DNA from: an uncultured Lachnospiraceae bacterium
GTDB lineage: Bacteria; Bacillota; Clostridia; Lachnospirales; Lachnospiraceae
Reading direction: 5' to 3'
DNA length: 64,000 bases
Assembly: GCA_910577275.1 (NCBI GenBank)
Contig: CAJTMW010000003.1
Span: 186,001-250,000 of the forward strand
Part shown: positions 1-9,036 of the stretch, one piece after another
Numbering within the stretch: the stretch's first letter is position 1
Layout of the letters: each line of letters opens with the position of its first letter
Translations under genes and position numbers: made by a program
Notes under the pieces: generated by a model
Seen by the model: only the letters and a program-made list of their open reading frames with translations
Databases searched by the model: none
What the model was told of the DNA's origin: nothing

Positions 1-775
1 CAGGATTTTGTATCAGGGAACCAGTCTTGCCGGTTTAAACAAGTCGGAAATGCAGAAAATAAGGACACAGCTCCAGATGGTGTTTCAGGACCCCTATTCG
101 TCCTTAAACCCCCGGAAGCATATCTTTGAAATTCTGGCGCAGCCCATGCTGTACCACGGGATTGCCACGAAGGATACGGTGGAGAAGGAAATCCTGAAAA
201 TTCTGGATATGGTGGGGCTTTCCAGAAATGTTTTAGGACGATATCCCCACGAATTTTCCGGCGGACAGAGACAGAGAATCGGAATCGCAAAAGCGCTTTC
301 CTTAAATCCCAAGTTTATCGTCTGCGACGAGCCGGTCAGCGCCCTGGACGTATCCATACAGGCGCAAATCCTGAATTTACTCAAAAGCCTGCAAAAGGAG
401 CTCCACCTTACGCTGCTTTTTGTGGGGCACGGTCTTGGCGCGGTAAATTATGTCAGCGACAGAATCGCCGTCATGTATCTGGGAAAAATCGTGGAGACGG
501 GCGAGACAAAGGAGATTTTTAACCATCCGGTTCATCCCTACACAAAGGCGCTTTTAAATGCCGTGCCGGTGCCGGACCCCGGGGAAAAGGAAAAGACCCG
601 AAGCCTTCTGGAAGGAGAAATCGGGGACAGCACCAATCCTCCGTCAGGATGCCGTTTCCATCCGAGATGCCCCTACGCTACGGAAATCTGCAGGCAAAAG
701 GAGCCGAAGCTTTCGGAGGTGCAGGCAGACTCCGCACACGAAGCCGCCTGCCCTATTGTGCAAAGCGAGGCATAG
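1..775 (+). CDS. Oligopeptide/dipeptide ABC transporter ATP-binding protein (OppF/DppF type), 5' end missing
   Basis: Cytoplasmic ATPase that powers peptide import through the two permeases encoded next. The visible part has the ABC signature FSGGQRQRIGIA, the Walker B motif FIVCDEP with the D-loop SALD, and the switch histidine in FVGHGLG. The C-terminal tail contains CRFHPRCPYATEIC, the extension typical of oligopeptide-type ATPases. Walker A is absent because the gene begins upstream of the window; the open frame has no stop back to base 2, so the TTG at 8 should not be taken as the start. It is followed closely by the permease genes, as in opp/dpp operons. The family call is secure; the transported peptide cannot be deduced. 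Confidence 0.95.
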   Translation, partial: RILYQGTSLAGLNKSEMQKIRTQLQMVFQDPYSSLNPRKHIFEILAQPMLYHGIATKDTVEKEILKILDMVGLSRNVLGRYPHEFSGGQRQRIGIAKALSLNPKFIVCDEPVSALDVSIQAQILNLLKSLQKELHLTLLFVGHGLGAVNYVSDRIAVMYLGKIVETGETKEIFNHPVHPYTKALLNAVPVPDPGEKEKTRSLLEGEIGDSTNPPSGCRFHPRCPYATEICRQKEPKLSEVQADSAHEAACPIVQSEA

Positions 776-801
776 CGGAACTTGATTTGGAGGATAAAGT
801 A

Positions 802-1749
802 TTGGGTAAGTACATTATTAAGAGAATTTTAATTGCCATTCCCGTGCTGATTGGAATTACTGTGATAGATTACGCCATCATGTGCATGGCGGGAAGCCCT
901 CTGGAAATGCTTCAGGGGCCGAGAGTATCGGAGGCCGCCGTGGAGGCGCGGAAAATAGCGCTGGGTCTGGACAAGCCTTTTTATATACAGTATTTTGTGT
1001 GGCTGGGACAGCTCCTTCACGGAAATATGGGATATTCCATCAAATCCTACCTGCCGGTCAGCGAAATGATAGGAAGCCATTTAGGGCCGACCCTTCTTCT
1101 TATGGGCGTATCCCTTCTGGTGAGCCTTCTCATGGCTGTTCCGGCGGGAATTTACAGCGCTGTCCATCAGTATTCAAAAGGAGACTATGCGGTGGTGACC
1201 TTTTCCTTTCTGGGAAGCAGCATACCGGGCTTTTTTCTTTCCCTCCTTCTGATTTATGTTTTTACGGTAAAACTTGGCTGGCTTCCCTCCAGCGGTATGA
1301 CTACCCTTGGAACGGAAGGGGGCTTTCTGGATGTGGCCAGACATATGGTGATGCCGGTGCTGGTGCTTGCGACTTCCATGGCAGGCAGTAATATCAGATA
1401 TATCAGAAGCGCCGTTCTTGAAATCCTGCAGCAGGATTATCTGCGGACAGCCCGGGCAAAGGGAATCGGACGCTTTAAGGTGATTAACAAGCATGCGCTT
1501 CGCAATGCGCTGGTTCCCATAGTCACGGTAATCGGTATGGAGATTCCCGTGCTTTTCGGCGGCGCGGTGATTATCGAGCAGGTGTTTTCATGGCCTGGGC
1601 TGGGACTTATGACAATGAGCGCAATCAGCAGCCGGGATTATCCTGTGATTATGGGCGTGTGCCTTCTGTCGGCTGTAGTGGTGCTGGCTGCCAATCTGGT
1701 TACGGATATTCTGTATGCTTTGGTGGACCCCACCATTCAACTGGATTAG
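802..1749 (+). CDS. Oligopeptide/dipeptide ABC transporter permease (DppB/OppB type)
   Basis: Inner permease subunit, 315 residues, of the BPD_transp_1 family. It opens with the typical YIIKRILIAIPVLIGI transmembrane segment and carries the EAA-type coupling loop DYLRTARAKGIG followed by HALRNALVPIVT, which docks on the ATPase. The C-terminal FSWPGLGLMTMSAISSRDYP is characteristic of DppB-like permeases. An upstream in-frame ATG at 649 lies inside the ATPase gene. The TTG at 802, eight bases after GGAGG (789-793), fits both the ribosome site and the family N-terminus, so it is used here. Translation is probably coupled with the following permease. Confidence 0.93.
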   Translation: MGKYIIKRILIAIPVLIGITVIDYAIMCMAGSPLEMLQGPRVSEAAVEARKIALGLDKPFYIQYFVWLGQLLHGNMGYSIKSYLPVSEMIGSHLGPTLLLMGVSLLVSLLMAVPAGIYSAVHQYSKGDYAVVTFSFLGSSIPGFFLSLLLIYVFTVKLGWLPSSGMTTLGTEGGFLDVARHMVMPVLVLATSMAGSNIRYIRSAVLEILQQDYLRTARAKGIGRFKVINKHALRNALVPIVTVIGMEIPVLFGGAVIIEQVFSWPGLGLMTMSAISSRDYPVIMGVCLLSAVVVLAANLVTDILYALVDPTIQLD

Positions 1750-1759
1750 GAGGGGCGGT

Positions 1760-2701
1760 ATGAAACGGGATTTTACTTCTAAGAAAAAATGGAAAATAAG
1801 CAAAATTTCAGGCTTTGATACAAAGAAAGAGCCGGGCGGAAAGGCGGATATCGCCAGCGAAAGCTATCAGCAGACGATATTTCGGCGGTTCCGCCGCCAT
1901 CGTCTTGCGCTGGTCAGCCTGATAGTGGTGATTGTCCTCGGCGGAGCGGCGCTTCTCGCGCCCATAATTGCCCCCTATCAGCCGGACGAAATTGTGGGGA
2001 CCTTCAGCGGCGCTCCCTGTAAGGAATTCTGGCTGGGAACCGACCAGATTGGGCGCGATGTGTTCAGCAGGCTTTTGTATGCCATGCGGATATCCCTTCT
2101 GGTGGGAATAATGGCAACTTTAATCTCAACGGTGGTGGGCGTGATTCTGGGACTGGTCGCCGGATATTTTGGCGGCGTGGCGGACATGATTATCATGCGC
2201 TTTACGGATATGGTGATGTCCTTTCCCTATATACTTCTGGTTCTGGTGGCGGCGGCTATTTTTAAGCCGGGACTCTGGAACATCATACTGATTCTGGGAT
2301 TTGTTGACTGGCCGGGCATCGCAAGGCTGGTGAGGGGAAACGTGCTGAACCTTCGGGAGACGAATTTCATCAAGGGAAATATCGTTGCAGGAATGCCCCT
2401 TCGGCATATTCTGTTTTCGGAAATTCTTCCCAATACGGTGGCTCCGATTCTGGTGTACGCCACTTCGGTTCTGGCGCTTTCCATGCTGGACGAGGCGGCG
2501 CTCAGCTTCCTGGGACAGGGAGTACAGCCTCCCACGCCGAGTCTTGGCAATATGTTAAACGGCGCCCAGTCCCTGACGGTGCTGACGAAGCAGCCCTGGC
2601 TCTGGATTCCTCCGGGACTTTTGATAGTGGTGCTTGTGATGGCTATTAACTTTATCGGGGACGCTCTGCGGGACGCCCTGGACCCCAACAGCGGGAGATA
2701 A
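1760..2701 (+). CDS. Oligopeptide/dipeptide ABC transporter permease (DppC/OppC type)
   Basis: Second permease of the peptide importer, 313 residues. A basic cytoplasmic N-terminus of about 40 residues precedes the first membrane helix, and the OppC_N region RRHRLALVSLIVVIVLG leads into PYQPDEIVG and FWLGTDQIGRDVFSRLLYAMR, the DppC hallmark. The coupling loop contains ETNFIKGNIVAGMPLRHILF. The start is ATG 1760, seven bases behind AGGAGGGG; a longer frame reaching to 1715 would overlap the previous gene. It pairs with the DppB-type permease 10 bp upstream. No substrate-binding protein gene follows, so that part of the operon must lie upstream of the window or elsewhere. Confidence 0.93.
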   Translation: MKRDFTSKKKWKISKISGFDTKKEPGGKADIASESYQQTIFRRFRRHRLALVSLIVVIVLGGAALLAPIIAPYQPDEIVGTFSGAPCKEFWLGTDQIGRDVFSRLLYAMRISLLVGIMATLISTVVGVILGLVAGYFGGVADMIIMRFTDMVMSFPYILLVLVAAAIFKPGLWNIILILGFVDWPGIARLVRGNVLNLRETNFIKGNIVAGMPLRHILFSEILPNTVAPILVYATSVLALSMLDEAALSFLGQGVQPPTPSLGNMLNGAQSLTVLTKQPWLWIPPGLLIVVLVMAINFIGDALRDALDPNSGR

Positions 2702-2860
2702 TCCAAAAGGAAAGCGGCAGGCACAGTGAGTTCAGAGTTGACGGAAATTGTCTGAGATGAAGGCGGTTTGAGCCGCAGGCAGCTGATGCCAATTTGGGAT
2801 TAAGACGGCAGGTTTGCCGGATTGGGAAATCTGCCGAATCAAAAATCGGGGGAAAAGCAG

Positions 2861-3988
2861 ATGGAGAAGTGTGAGAATCTGGAAAAGAAATTAACGGAAT
2901 GGTTCGAGTGGTTCCACCGCCATCCCGAGCTTTCCTATGAGGAATATGGGACTACCGATAAAATCCGTGAGATTCTGACGAAGGAAGGCGTGGAAATATT
3001 GCCCTGCGCCCTTGAAACGGGCCTTGTGGCAGTTGTGAGGGGCGCGGAGGAGGGGCCGGTTTCGGCCCTTCGGTGCGATATAGACGCCCTGCCAATCCGT
3101 GAGGAGACAAATCTTCCTTATGCTTCCAAATATGATGGAAAAATGCATGCCTGCGGGCATGATTTTCATATTACGGCGGGAATCGGTTGCGCGCTCTTAT
3201 TAAATGAAAGAAAAGATAAGCTTGCCGGGACGGTGAAAATTATCTTCCAGCCGGGGGAGGAGAGCTCGCTCGGCGCGCTTAAGGTTCTGGAAACGGATGT
3301 GATGGATGATGTGGAGCGGATTTGGGGAATCCACGCCGACCCAACCAATGAAACGGGGACGCTCGGAATCAGAGAAGGCTATGTGACGGCGGCGGTGGAC
3401 AGGTTTGTGATTACCGTAAAAGGCGTGGGCTGTCACGGGGCGCACCCGGACGACGGGATTGACCCGGTTCCGGCAGCGGCAGGCATTATTCAGGCGCTGC
3501 AGACGGTAGTCACCAGAAATATCAATGCCTTTCATCCGGCGCTCCTTAGCGTCACCAGATTAACGGCGGGGAATACGTGGAATGTCATACCGGAGGAGGC
3601 GGTTTTAGAAGGAACCGTACGCACCATGAGCCCGGAGGACAGGATTTTATTTGAACGGCGGCTTCAGGAAATTGCGCAGGGAACGGCGGCGGCTTACGGC
3701 GCATCGGCGGAAGCGGAATGGATTGCAGGCCCGCCCGCCACTTACAATGACAAAAGCATGGCGGAGGAGAGTATTCAGAAGGCCCGGAAGAGAGGATTTA
3801 ACGTTGTGCCCGAGGAAAGCTCCATGGGCGGGGACGATTTTGCCTTTTTCGAAGAAAACATTCCGGGCTGCTATATTAAGGTAGGAACAGGGAAGGGCCA
3901 GTTGATACACCAGCCGGGCTTTTGTGTGGATAAGGCGGCAATATGGCCGGCGGCGGGGTATTTGGCGGAGCTTATGATGAAAAACTGA
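2861..3988 (+). CDS. M20 family amidohydrolase (hippurate/N-acyl-amino-acid or aminobenzoyl-glutamate hydrolase type)
   Basis: Cytoplasmic metallo-amidohydrolase of 375 residues. Recognisable M20D features are WFHRHPELSYEEYGT near the N-terminus, the metal motif MHACGHDFH, IFQPGEE, and the dimerisation/substrate motif GCHGAHPDDGIDP. The C-terminal SSMGGDDFAFF holds the last metal ligand region. ATG 2861 is chosen over the TTG at 2822 because it sits eight bases behind GGGGGAAA and gives the normal family N-terminus. It follows the peptide importer after a 159-bp gap that contains no clear terminator, so it may hydrolyse imported N-acyl peptides or amides. The exact substrate is not deducible. 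Confidence 0.9.
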   Translation: MEKCENLEKKLTEWFEWFHRHPELSYEEYGTTDKIREILTKEGVEILPCALETGLVAVVRGAEEGPVSALRCDIDALPIREETNLPYASKYDGKMHACGHDFHITAGIGCALLLNERKDKLAGTVKIIFQPGEESSLGALKVLETDVMDDVERIWGIHADPTNETGTLGIREGYVTAAVDRFVITVKGVGCHGAHPDDGIDPVPAAAGIIQALQTVVTRNINAFHPALLSVTRLTAGNTWNVIPEEAVLEGTVRTMSPEDRILFERRLQEIAQGTAAAYGASAEAEWIAGPPATYNDKSMAEESIQKARKRGFNVVPEESSMGGDDFAFFEENIPGCYIKVGTGKGQLIHQPGFCVDKAAIWPAAGYLAELMMKN

Positions 3989-4023
3989 AAGCGGCGGAAT
4001 AACAACCAGTGAGGGAATATCTC

Positions 4024-7000
4024 ATGCTAAACAAGCGAATGATAAAAAAACTGACAAACACTTCCACCTATAACAAGGGTCTCGACCTTTACTATCTGGA
4101 TAAAGTAAAAAAAATTACGGTGGATGACCATGACCTGGAAAATATTGTAATAAATGCGCGGGTAAAGGGGAGCGGCTCAAAAAGCTATGATGTGGAGCTG
4201 GTATATGACGAGCAGGCCGACGATGTGACGGAGAGCTACTGCGAGTGTCCGGCTTTTTACAGCTATACCGGCCTTTGCAAGCATTGTATTGCGGTTCTTC
4301 TTGAGTATGAAAATTATCAGGAAAGGCAGATGTCGATTTCTGATTATATGGAATCAGAAGGGCAGATACAAAAAAGGCTGAGCGATTATCTGGAGACGGA
4401 CGATATGTCTATGGAGCAGAATGTGCTGGACATTCTGTCCCGCTGGCAGCAGGAGGCCGAGCGGAGGTCTCAGGCAGGAAGCAGCAGGGGCGGAGGTCTC
4501 AGGAAGGAAGCGCAGGCCAGGGTGCGCCCTAAGGAAACCACCCCGCTTGTAAAGGAGCTTTTGCAGCGTCAGACCGTCAAGGCAACGCTGCCTTTTTTAA
4601 AGGATAATATTTACGGAAGCATAGAGCTGGAGCCTTTTCTGGAATGCACTTCCGAATATATCACCCTGGAGTTCAAAGTCGGAACGGGCAAGACAAAATA
4701 CGTGCTGAAGGATATTTTTGAATTCGTCCGCAATGTGGAGAAGGGGCAGAATTATTCCTATGGGAAAAAGCTGCAGTTTCAGCATTTGCCGGAAGCCTTT
4801 GAGCCGGTATCCCGGGGGATTGTTGAATTTCTGAAAAGATGGGTCAGGGAAAACGGAAGCAGGTACGTCCAGTATTCCTACGGCTATGGCAACAGTTACG
4901 GTTATGGAAATTACGGGTATCCGGCCTATTATCCGAAGCTGAGGAAGCTTTCCTTATCCGGCAGCGGCCTGGAGGAATTCCTTGACGTGGCAGGGGAGCG
5001 GCCCCTGACGGCCAACGTTAATATGACCGGCGAGCGGTTGTGGCAGCAGACCGACGCGCCGGTTATCCGCGAGATGAAAATAACCGGACAGAAGGAGGGA
5101 ATTGAGGTGGAGGTGGTTCCCTTATTCGGATATTATGGGGCGCGGAGTCTTATTACCTTTAAGGACGGCCTCATCCACAGGGAAAAAATCGAGGATATGA
5201 GCAATATCAGCGATTTTATTACCTGTCTGGTGAAGCTTCCCGAGAAAAAGTTTTATGTGGAAAAGAAGGATGTTCCGGCGTTCTGTCGGGAGCTTTTGCC
5301 GGCGCTTATGGAGCATTATAAGTGCGAGAGGAAGGATTTTAACGAGGCGGACTACGGAGTGGAGCCGGTTTCCTTCGAGATTTATCTGGACGCGCCTCAG
5401 AAGGATTTTGTGACCTGTAAGGTGTATGCCCTTTACGGGGAAAAGAAGTATGAGGTTTATAAAAAGGACGAAGAGGCAAGCGGGCGGGACGTGGCGAAGG
5501 AAATGCAGGTGGGCAATCTGGTTTCCTCCTACTGCAATGCCTTCGACGAGAAGGAAAACGCCATGGTGATTTCCGGGGAGGAGGATAAAATCTACGAGCT
5601 TTTAGTGGATGGAATTCCCCGTTTTCAGGCGTTTGGGGAGGTGTATGTCTCCGAGGCGCTCAAGCGGTTCCACGTGGTGTACAGCGGCAAGGTGGAGGTG
5701 GGGGTCTCTCTCTCCGGCGATTTGCTTGAGCTGACGGTGAATGCGGCGGACATGTCAAAGGAGGAGCTCATTGAAATCCTGTCGAAATATGACAGGAAAA
5801 AAAAGTATTTCCGTCTGAAAAACGGCAGCTTCGTCAATGTGGAAGACGAGGGGATGCAGACGCTGCTGGGATTAAAGCAGAATTTGAATCTCACGGACAG
5901 CCAGTTAAGGAAGGAAGTCATAACAGCGCCGAAATACCGGGCTTTGTATCTGGACAGCGAGCTTAAGGAAAAGCAGAATTTGCTGGCAATAAGAAACAGG
6001 ACCTTTAAAGAGCTGATAAGAAACATGAAAACCGTGGAGGACAATGATTTTGAGGTTCCGGCAAGTCTGGAGGAGACTCTGCGCAAGTACCAGAAGGACG
6101 GTTTTGTGTGGCTGAAAACTCTTTGCCACAACGGGTTTGGCGGCATTCTTGCGGACGACATGGGGCTTGGAAAGACTCTGCAGGTGATAGCCTTTCTGCT
6201 GTCTGAATTTCTGGAGGCCAAAGCAGAGGATAACAGAAGGTGCCTGATTGTCACTCCGGCGTCTTTAGTGTTTAACTGGAACAGTGAATTTAAGCGTTTT
6301 GCCCCCAGCCTTCCGGTAAAAATGGTGACCGGGCTTGCCGGGGAGCGGGCGGAAATTATCCATGGCGCCCAGAGCCGGGATATTCTGATTACCTCTTATG
6401 AGCTGCTGAAAAGAGATTTGGCAGAATATGAAAACGTCAGCTTTTTCTGCCAGATTATCGACGAGGCGCAGTATATCAAGAATCACAACACACAGTCCGC
6501 AAAGGCGGTAAAGGAAATACAGGCGGGAAGCCGGTTTGCCCTGACCGGCACTCCCATAGAAAACAGGTTAAGCGAGCTTTGGAGTATTTTTGATTATCTG
6601 ATGCCCGGATTTTTGTACGGCTATCAGCACTTTCGGACAGATATCGAGATACCTGTGGTCCAGAGCCAAGATGAGAAAGCTATGGAGAAGCTTCAGAAAA
6701 TGGTCCGCCCCTTTATCCTGAGGAGGCTGAAAAAGGACGTCCTCACAGACCTGCCGGATAAGCTGGAGGAATGTATGTACGCCAGCATGGAGGGAGAGCA
6801 GAAAAAGCTTTATGCCGCCCATGTGCAGCGGATTCGGATGATGCTTGACAAGCAGTCGGAGGAGGAGTTTCGGACGGCTAAGATTCAGATTCTGGCGGAG
6901 CTTACAAAGCTGCGTCAGCTTTGCTGCGACCCGTCGCTGCTCTATGAAAATTATGAAAGTCCCTCGGCAAAAACCGCCATGTGCCTTGATTTAATCAGGA

Positions 7001-7476
7001 ATGCCATCGGCGGCGGGCATAAGGTGCTGCTCTTTTCGCAGTTTACATCCATGCTGGAAAATCTGCAAAGGGAGCTTAGGGCGGAGAAGATTTCCTACTA
7101 TACCCTGACAGGCTCGACGCCAAAGGAGAAAAGGCTTGCGCTGGTGGATAGCTTTAACAGCGACGATACCGGCGTGTTCTGTATCTCCTTAAAAGCGGGC
7201 GGGACGGGACTTAATCTGACGGCTGCGGATATTGTCATCCACTACGACCCGTGGTGGAATCTGGCAGTCCAGAATCAGGCCACGGACAGAGCCCACCGCA
7301 TCGGACAGAGAAATGTGGTGAACGTCTATAAATTAATTATGAAGGACACCATAGAGGAAAATATTGTGAGGCTGCAGGAGCGCAAAAAGGAGCTGGCGGA
7401 GCAGGTGCTTTCCGGGGAGAATGTGGGAAGCGGGAGCTTTTCTAGAGAGGAGCTGCTGGAACTTTTGCAGGGGTGA
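4024..7476 (+). CDS. SWIM zinc-finger SNF2-family helicase
   Basis: Large DNA-dependent ATPase of 1150 residues. A SWIM finger CxC...CxH is formed by C73, C75, C85 and H87. The long middle region of about 600 residues has no motif I recognise apart from a Tyr/Gly-rich stretch near residues 282-304. The C-terminal SNF2 engine has Walker A LADDMGLGKT (K717), the DEAQ box at D813, LTGTPIENRLSELWSIFDYL, and the motif VI region ATDRAHRIGQ. ATG 4024 lies eight bases after GAGGGA, so it is preferred over the GTG at 4009. Bacterial proteins with this architecture are common in Clostridia; their role is not settled, and chromatin-style translocation is inferred from the motor only. It appears to be a single-gene unit. 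Confidence 0.93.
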   Translation: MLNKRMIKKLTNTSTYNKGLDLYYLDKVKKITVDDHDLENIVINARVKGSGSKSYDVELVYDEQADDVTESYCECPAFYSYTGLCKHCIAVLLEYENYQERQMSISDYMESEGQIQKRLSDYLETDDMSMEQNVLDILSRWQQEAERRSQAGSSRGGGLRKEAQARVRPKETTPLVKELLQRQTVKATLPFLKDNIYGSIELEPFLECTSEYITLEFKVGTGKTKYVLKDIFEFVRNVEKGQNYSYGKKLQFQHLPEAFEPVSRGIVEFLKRWVRENGSRYVQYSYGYGNSYGYGNYGYPAYYPKLRKLSLSGSGLEEFLDVAGERPLTANVNMTGERLWQQTDAPVIREMKITGQKEGIEVEVVPLFGYYGARSLITFKDGLIHREKIEDMSNISDFITCLVKLPEKKFYVEKKDVPAFCRELLPALMEHYKCERKDFNEADYGVEPVSFEIYLDAPQKDFVTCKVYALYGEKKYEVYKKDEEASGRDVAKEMQVGNLVSSYCNAFDEKENAMVISGEEDKIYELLVDGIPRFQAFGEVYVSEALKRFHVVYSGKVEVGVSLSGDLLELTVNAADMSKEELIEILSKYDRKKKYFRLKNGSFVNVEDEGMQTLLGLKQNLNLTDSQLRKEVITAPKYRALYLDSELKEKQNLLAIRNRTFKELIRNMKTVEDNDFEVPASLEETLRKYQKDGFVWLKTLCHNGFGGILADDMGLGKTLQVIAFLLSEFLEAKAEDNRRCLIVTPASLVFNWNSEFKRFAPSLPVKMVTGLAGERAEIIHGAQSRDILITSYELLKRDLAEYENVSFFCQIIDEAQYIKNHNTQSAKAVKEIQAGSRFALTGTPIENRLSELWSIFDYLMPGFLYGYQHFRTDIEIPVVQSQDEKAMEKLQKMVRPFILRRLKKDVLTDLPDKLEECMYASMEGEQKKLYAAHVQRIRMMLDKQSEEEFRTAKIQILAELTKLRQLCCDPSLLYENYESPSAKTAMCLDLIRNAIGGGHKVLLFSQFTSMLENLQRELRAEKISYYTLTGSTPKEKRLALVDSFNSDDTGVFCISLKAGGTGLNLTAADIVIHYDPWWNLAVQNQATDRAHRIGQRNVVNVYKLIMKDTIEENIVRLQERKKELAEQVLSGENVGSGSFSREELLELLQG

Positions 7477-7503
7477 TATTGCAGGAAAAGTGCTTTCATA
7501 AAT

Positions 7504-7540
7504 GCCTCAACCAGTGTTTCAGGCAACTGCTGGTTGAGGC
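7504..7540. terminator. Inverted repeat between convergent genes, probable bidirectional terminator
   Basis: A perfect 11-bp stem GCCTCAACCAG/CTGGTTGAGGC with a 15-nt loop lies between the stop of the SNF2 gene and the stop of the convergent GNAT gene. No long T run follows on either strand, so termination strength is uncertain. Confidence 0.6.
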
Positions 7541-7547
7541 GTCTGAA

Positions 7548-8741
7548 TCAGAAATAATCCGAAAAATAAGCCTTCTCTACCGGAATCAGCCTCTCCAACC
7601 ACGTCAGCATATAATATTCCGTCTTAATCTTTTCATGCTCATACAGATAGGAAGGGCGCTTATACCCCATAAGCATAGCCGTCAGGGTGTTCACGTCAAG
7701 TTCCACCACATTGATGGACTGGTTGTCCTCCACCTGCTCGCAGAAGGATTCGCCGTCGTGCCAGGACACCAGAAAATCTCCTTCGTTCCAGGCTGCCATT
7801 TTATCATGTACCTTGAAGTGGATTTTGAAATCCTCGGGCTGAATCTGATAAGGATAGTACTCCAGAAAATCCCGCACGTTCACGATTCTCGCCATGATAT
7901 AGGGGGAAATCTTTTCCGTGATTTCGCTGTCCTCAAAGAGGTAGGCCATGGGCTCGCCGGAGTAATTGTCGCCCTTTACCTGTTCAATCATGGAGAAATG
8001 GGCGCTGATGTAATTCCATAGTCCGTAGTTGGCTTCAATATTCAAATAGACCATTTCCTTGATGTGGAAGATATCGTTGGCAATGTAATAAACCACATAG
8101 CCCAGAGGTCTGTGTTCCTTATTATAATAGACGGCGGCAATCATGTCGTCGTTGTCCCACCGCCAGTATTCCTCCCAGGATAAATCGTCCCTTATCAGGC
8201 AGCCGTGGCGCTGCAGGGCGAAATAAGAATGTACGTTGTGATAATCTGTGGAATCCAGGCTGACCCGCTCCACCATACCGTCTACGGGGCGGGGCTTCGG
8301 GAGCTGGGTATCTTTTACGGTAAAGGAAAGCTTGTCTGAAACGATTTCCCATCCCATTTTTCGGTAAAGGGGAATAGAGTAGGGATATAAAAAGGAAATA
8401 ACCATTTCCTTCCTGTGCATGTAATCGAGAACGTGTTCCATAAGGGAACGAATCAGGCCCCTCCCGGTATACTCCGGGTATGTGGCGACGCCGGTGATTC
8501 CGCCCATATCCATGATTTCATCGTGGATATTGACTTTCATGGAATAAACCACAATCATAGACGCCAGCTTATCCCGGTAAAACCAGCCAAGCACGAAAGC
8601 CTCTTCCAGAATAGGGCGTTTGGCGGACTTGATTTCATCCTGTTCCCATCCGGTTTGAAATAAATCGTAGGAGGTTACCTGAAACGCGTATTGGAGCAGA
8701 GCGTTAAATTGTTCCAAATCATTTTTGTCAAGCTCCCGCAT
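7548..8741 (-). CDS. Eis-like GNAT family N-acetyltransferase
   Basis: Acetyl-CoA-dependent acetyltransferase of about 397 residues with the layout of the Eis group: an N-terminal GNAT domain, a second degenerate GNAT-like region and an SCP2-like C-terminal domain. The acetyl-CoA motif is GVATYPEYTGRGLIRSL, and a C-terminal carboxylate typical of Eis-like enzymes lies near the end. ATG 8741 has AGGCGAG six bases upstream and begins with MRELDKNDLEQF, which matches the usual N-terminus. An earlier in-frame ATG at 8795 would add 18 residues and cannot be excluded. Members acetylate amines such as aminoglycosides or proteins; no substrate can be assigned here. Transcribed alone, convergent with the helicase gene. 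Confidence 0.85.
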   Translation of the reverse strand: MRELDKNDLEQFNALLQYAFQVTSYDLFQTGWEQDEIKSAKRPILEEAFVLGWFYRDKLASMIVVYSMKVNIHDEIMDMGGITGVATYPEYTGRGLIRSLMEHVLDYMHRKEMVISFLYPYSIPLYRKMGWEIVSDKLSFTVKDTQLPKPRPVDGMVERVSLDSTDYHNVHSYFALQRHGCLIRDDLSWEEYWRWDNDDMIAAVYYNKEHRPLGYVVYYIANDIFHIKEMVYLNIEANYGLWNYISAHFSMIEQVKGDNYSGEPMAYLFEDSEITEKISPYIMARIVNVRDFLEYYPYQIQPEDFKIHFKVHDKMAAWNEGDFLVSWHDGESFCEQVEDNQSINVVELDVNTLTAMLMGYKRPSYLYEHEKIKTEYYMLTWLERLIPVEKAYFSDYF

Positions 8742-8898
8742 TCGGTACTCGCCTTTTGTTTCAAGGTAAATATGTTCATCTTTTCCGTCTTTCATAAAAA
8801 CCTGAGCCTTTCCGAGGCAGGAGAGCCGCACCCTTATCTGCCTCCGTTTTATTTTACACCAGGAAAAAGGCTTCGTCCATGAGTTTTTTCTAAAAGTC

Positions 8899-8928
8899 TT
8901 GCTGTGAATGGAAAGTATGCGTTATAAT
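8899..8928 (+). promoter_or_regulatory. Sigma-A promoter for ileS
   Basis: TTGCTG at 8899-8904, an 18-bp spacer and a perfect TATAAT at 8923-8928. Transcription would start near 8935, leaving a leader of about 100 nt before ileS. Confidence 0.75.
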
Positions 8929-8951
8929 GTACGCAATGGCAATGGGCGGTG

Positions 8952-8992
8952 CGGCGTATTTCCCGAACGCGCGCCGCAAATACGCCGTTTTT
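8952..8992 (+). terminator. Rho-independent terminator hairpin inside the ileS leader (candidate attenuator)
   Basis: A perfect 10-bp stem CGGCGTATTT/AAATACGCCG with a 16-nt loop is followed directly by TTTTT. It lies between the ileS promoter and the ileS start, so it would stop transcription before the gene unless read-through is regulated. The leader is short and lacks the T-box consensus AGGGTGGNACCGCG, so a classical T-box is not supported. Confidence 0.7.
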
Positions 8993-9036
8993 CCGGATGC
9001 GAACTATGGAAATAAGAGAGAGAAAGGATAGCAATT

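Noticed and set aside
8936..9031. 31-codon open frame in the ileS leader, considered as a leader peptide
   Set aside because: It starts within a base or two of the predicted transcript start with no ribosome site and contains no isoleucine codons.
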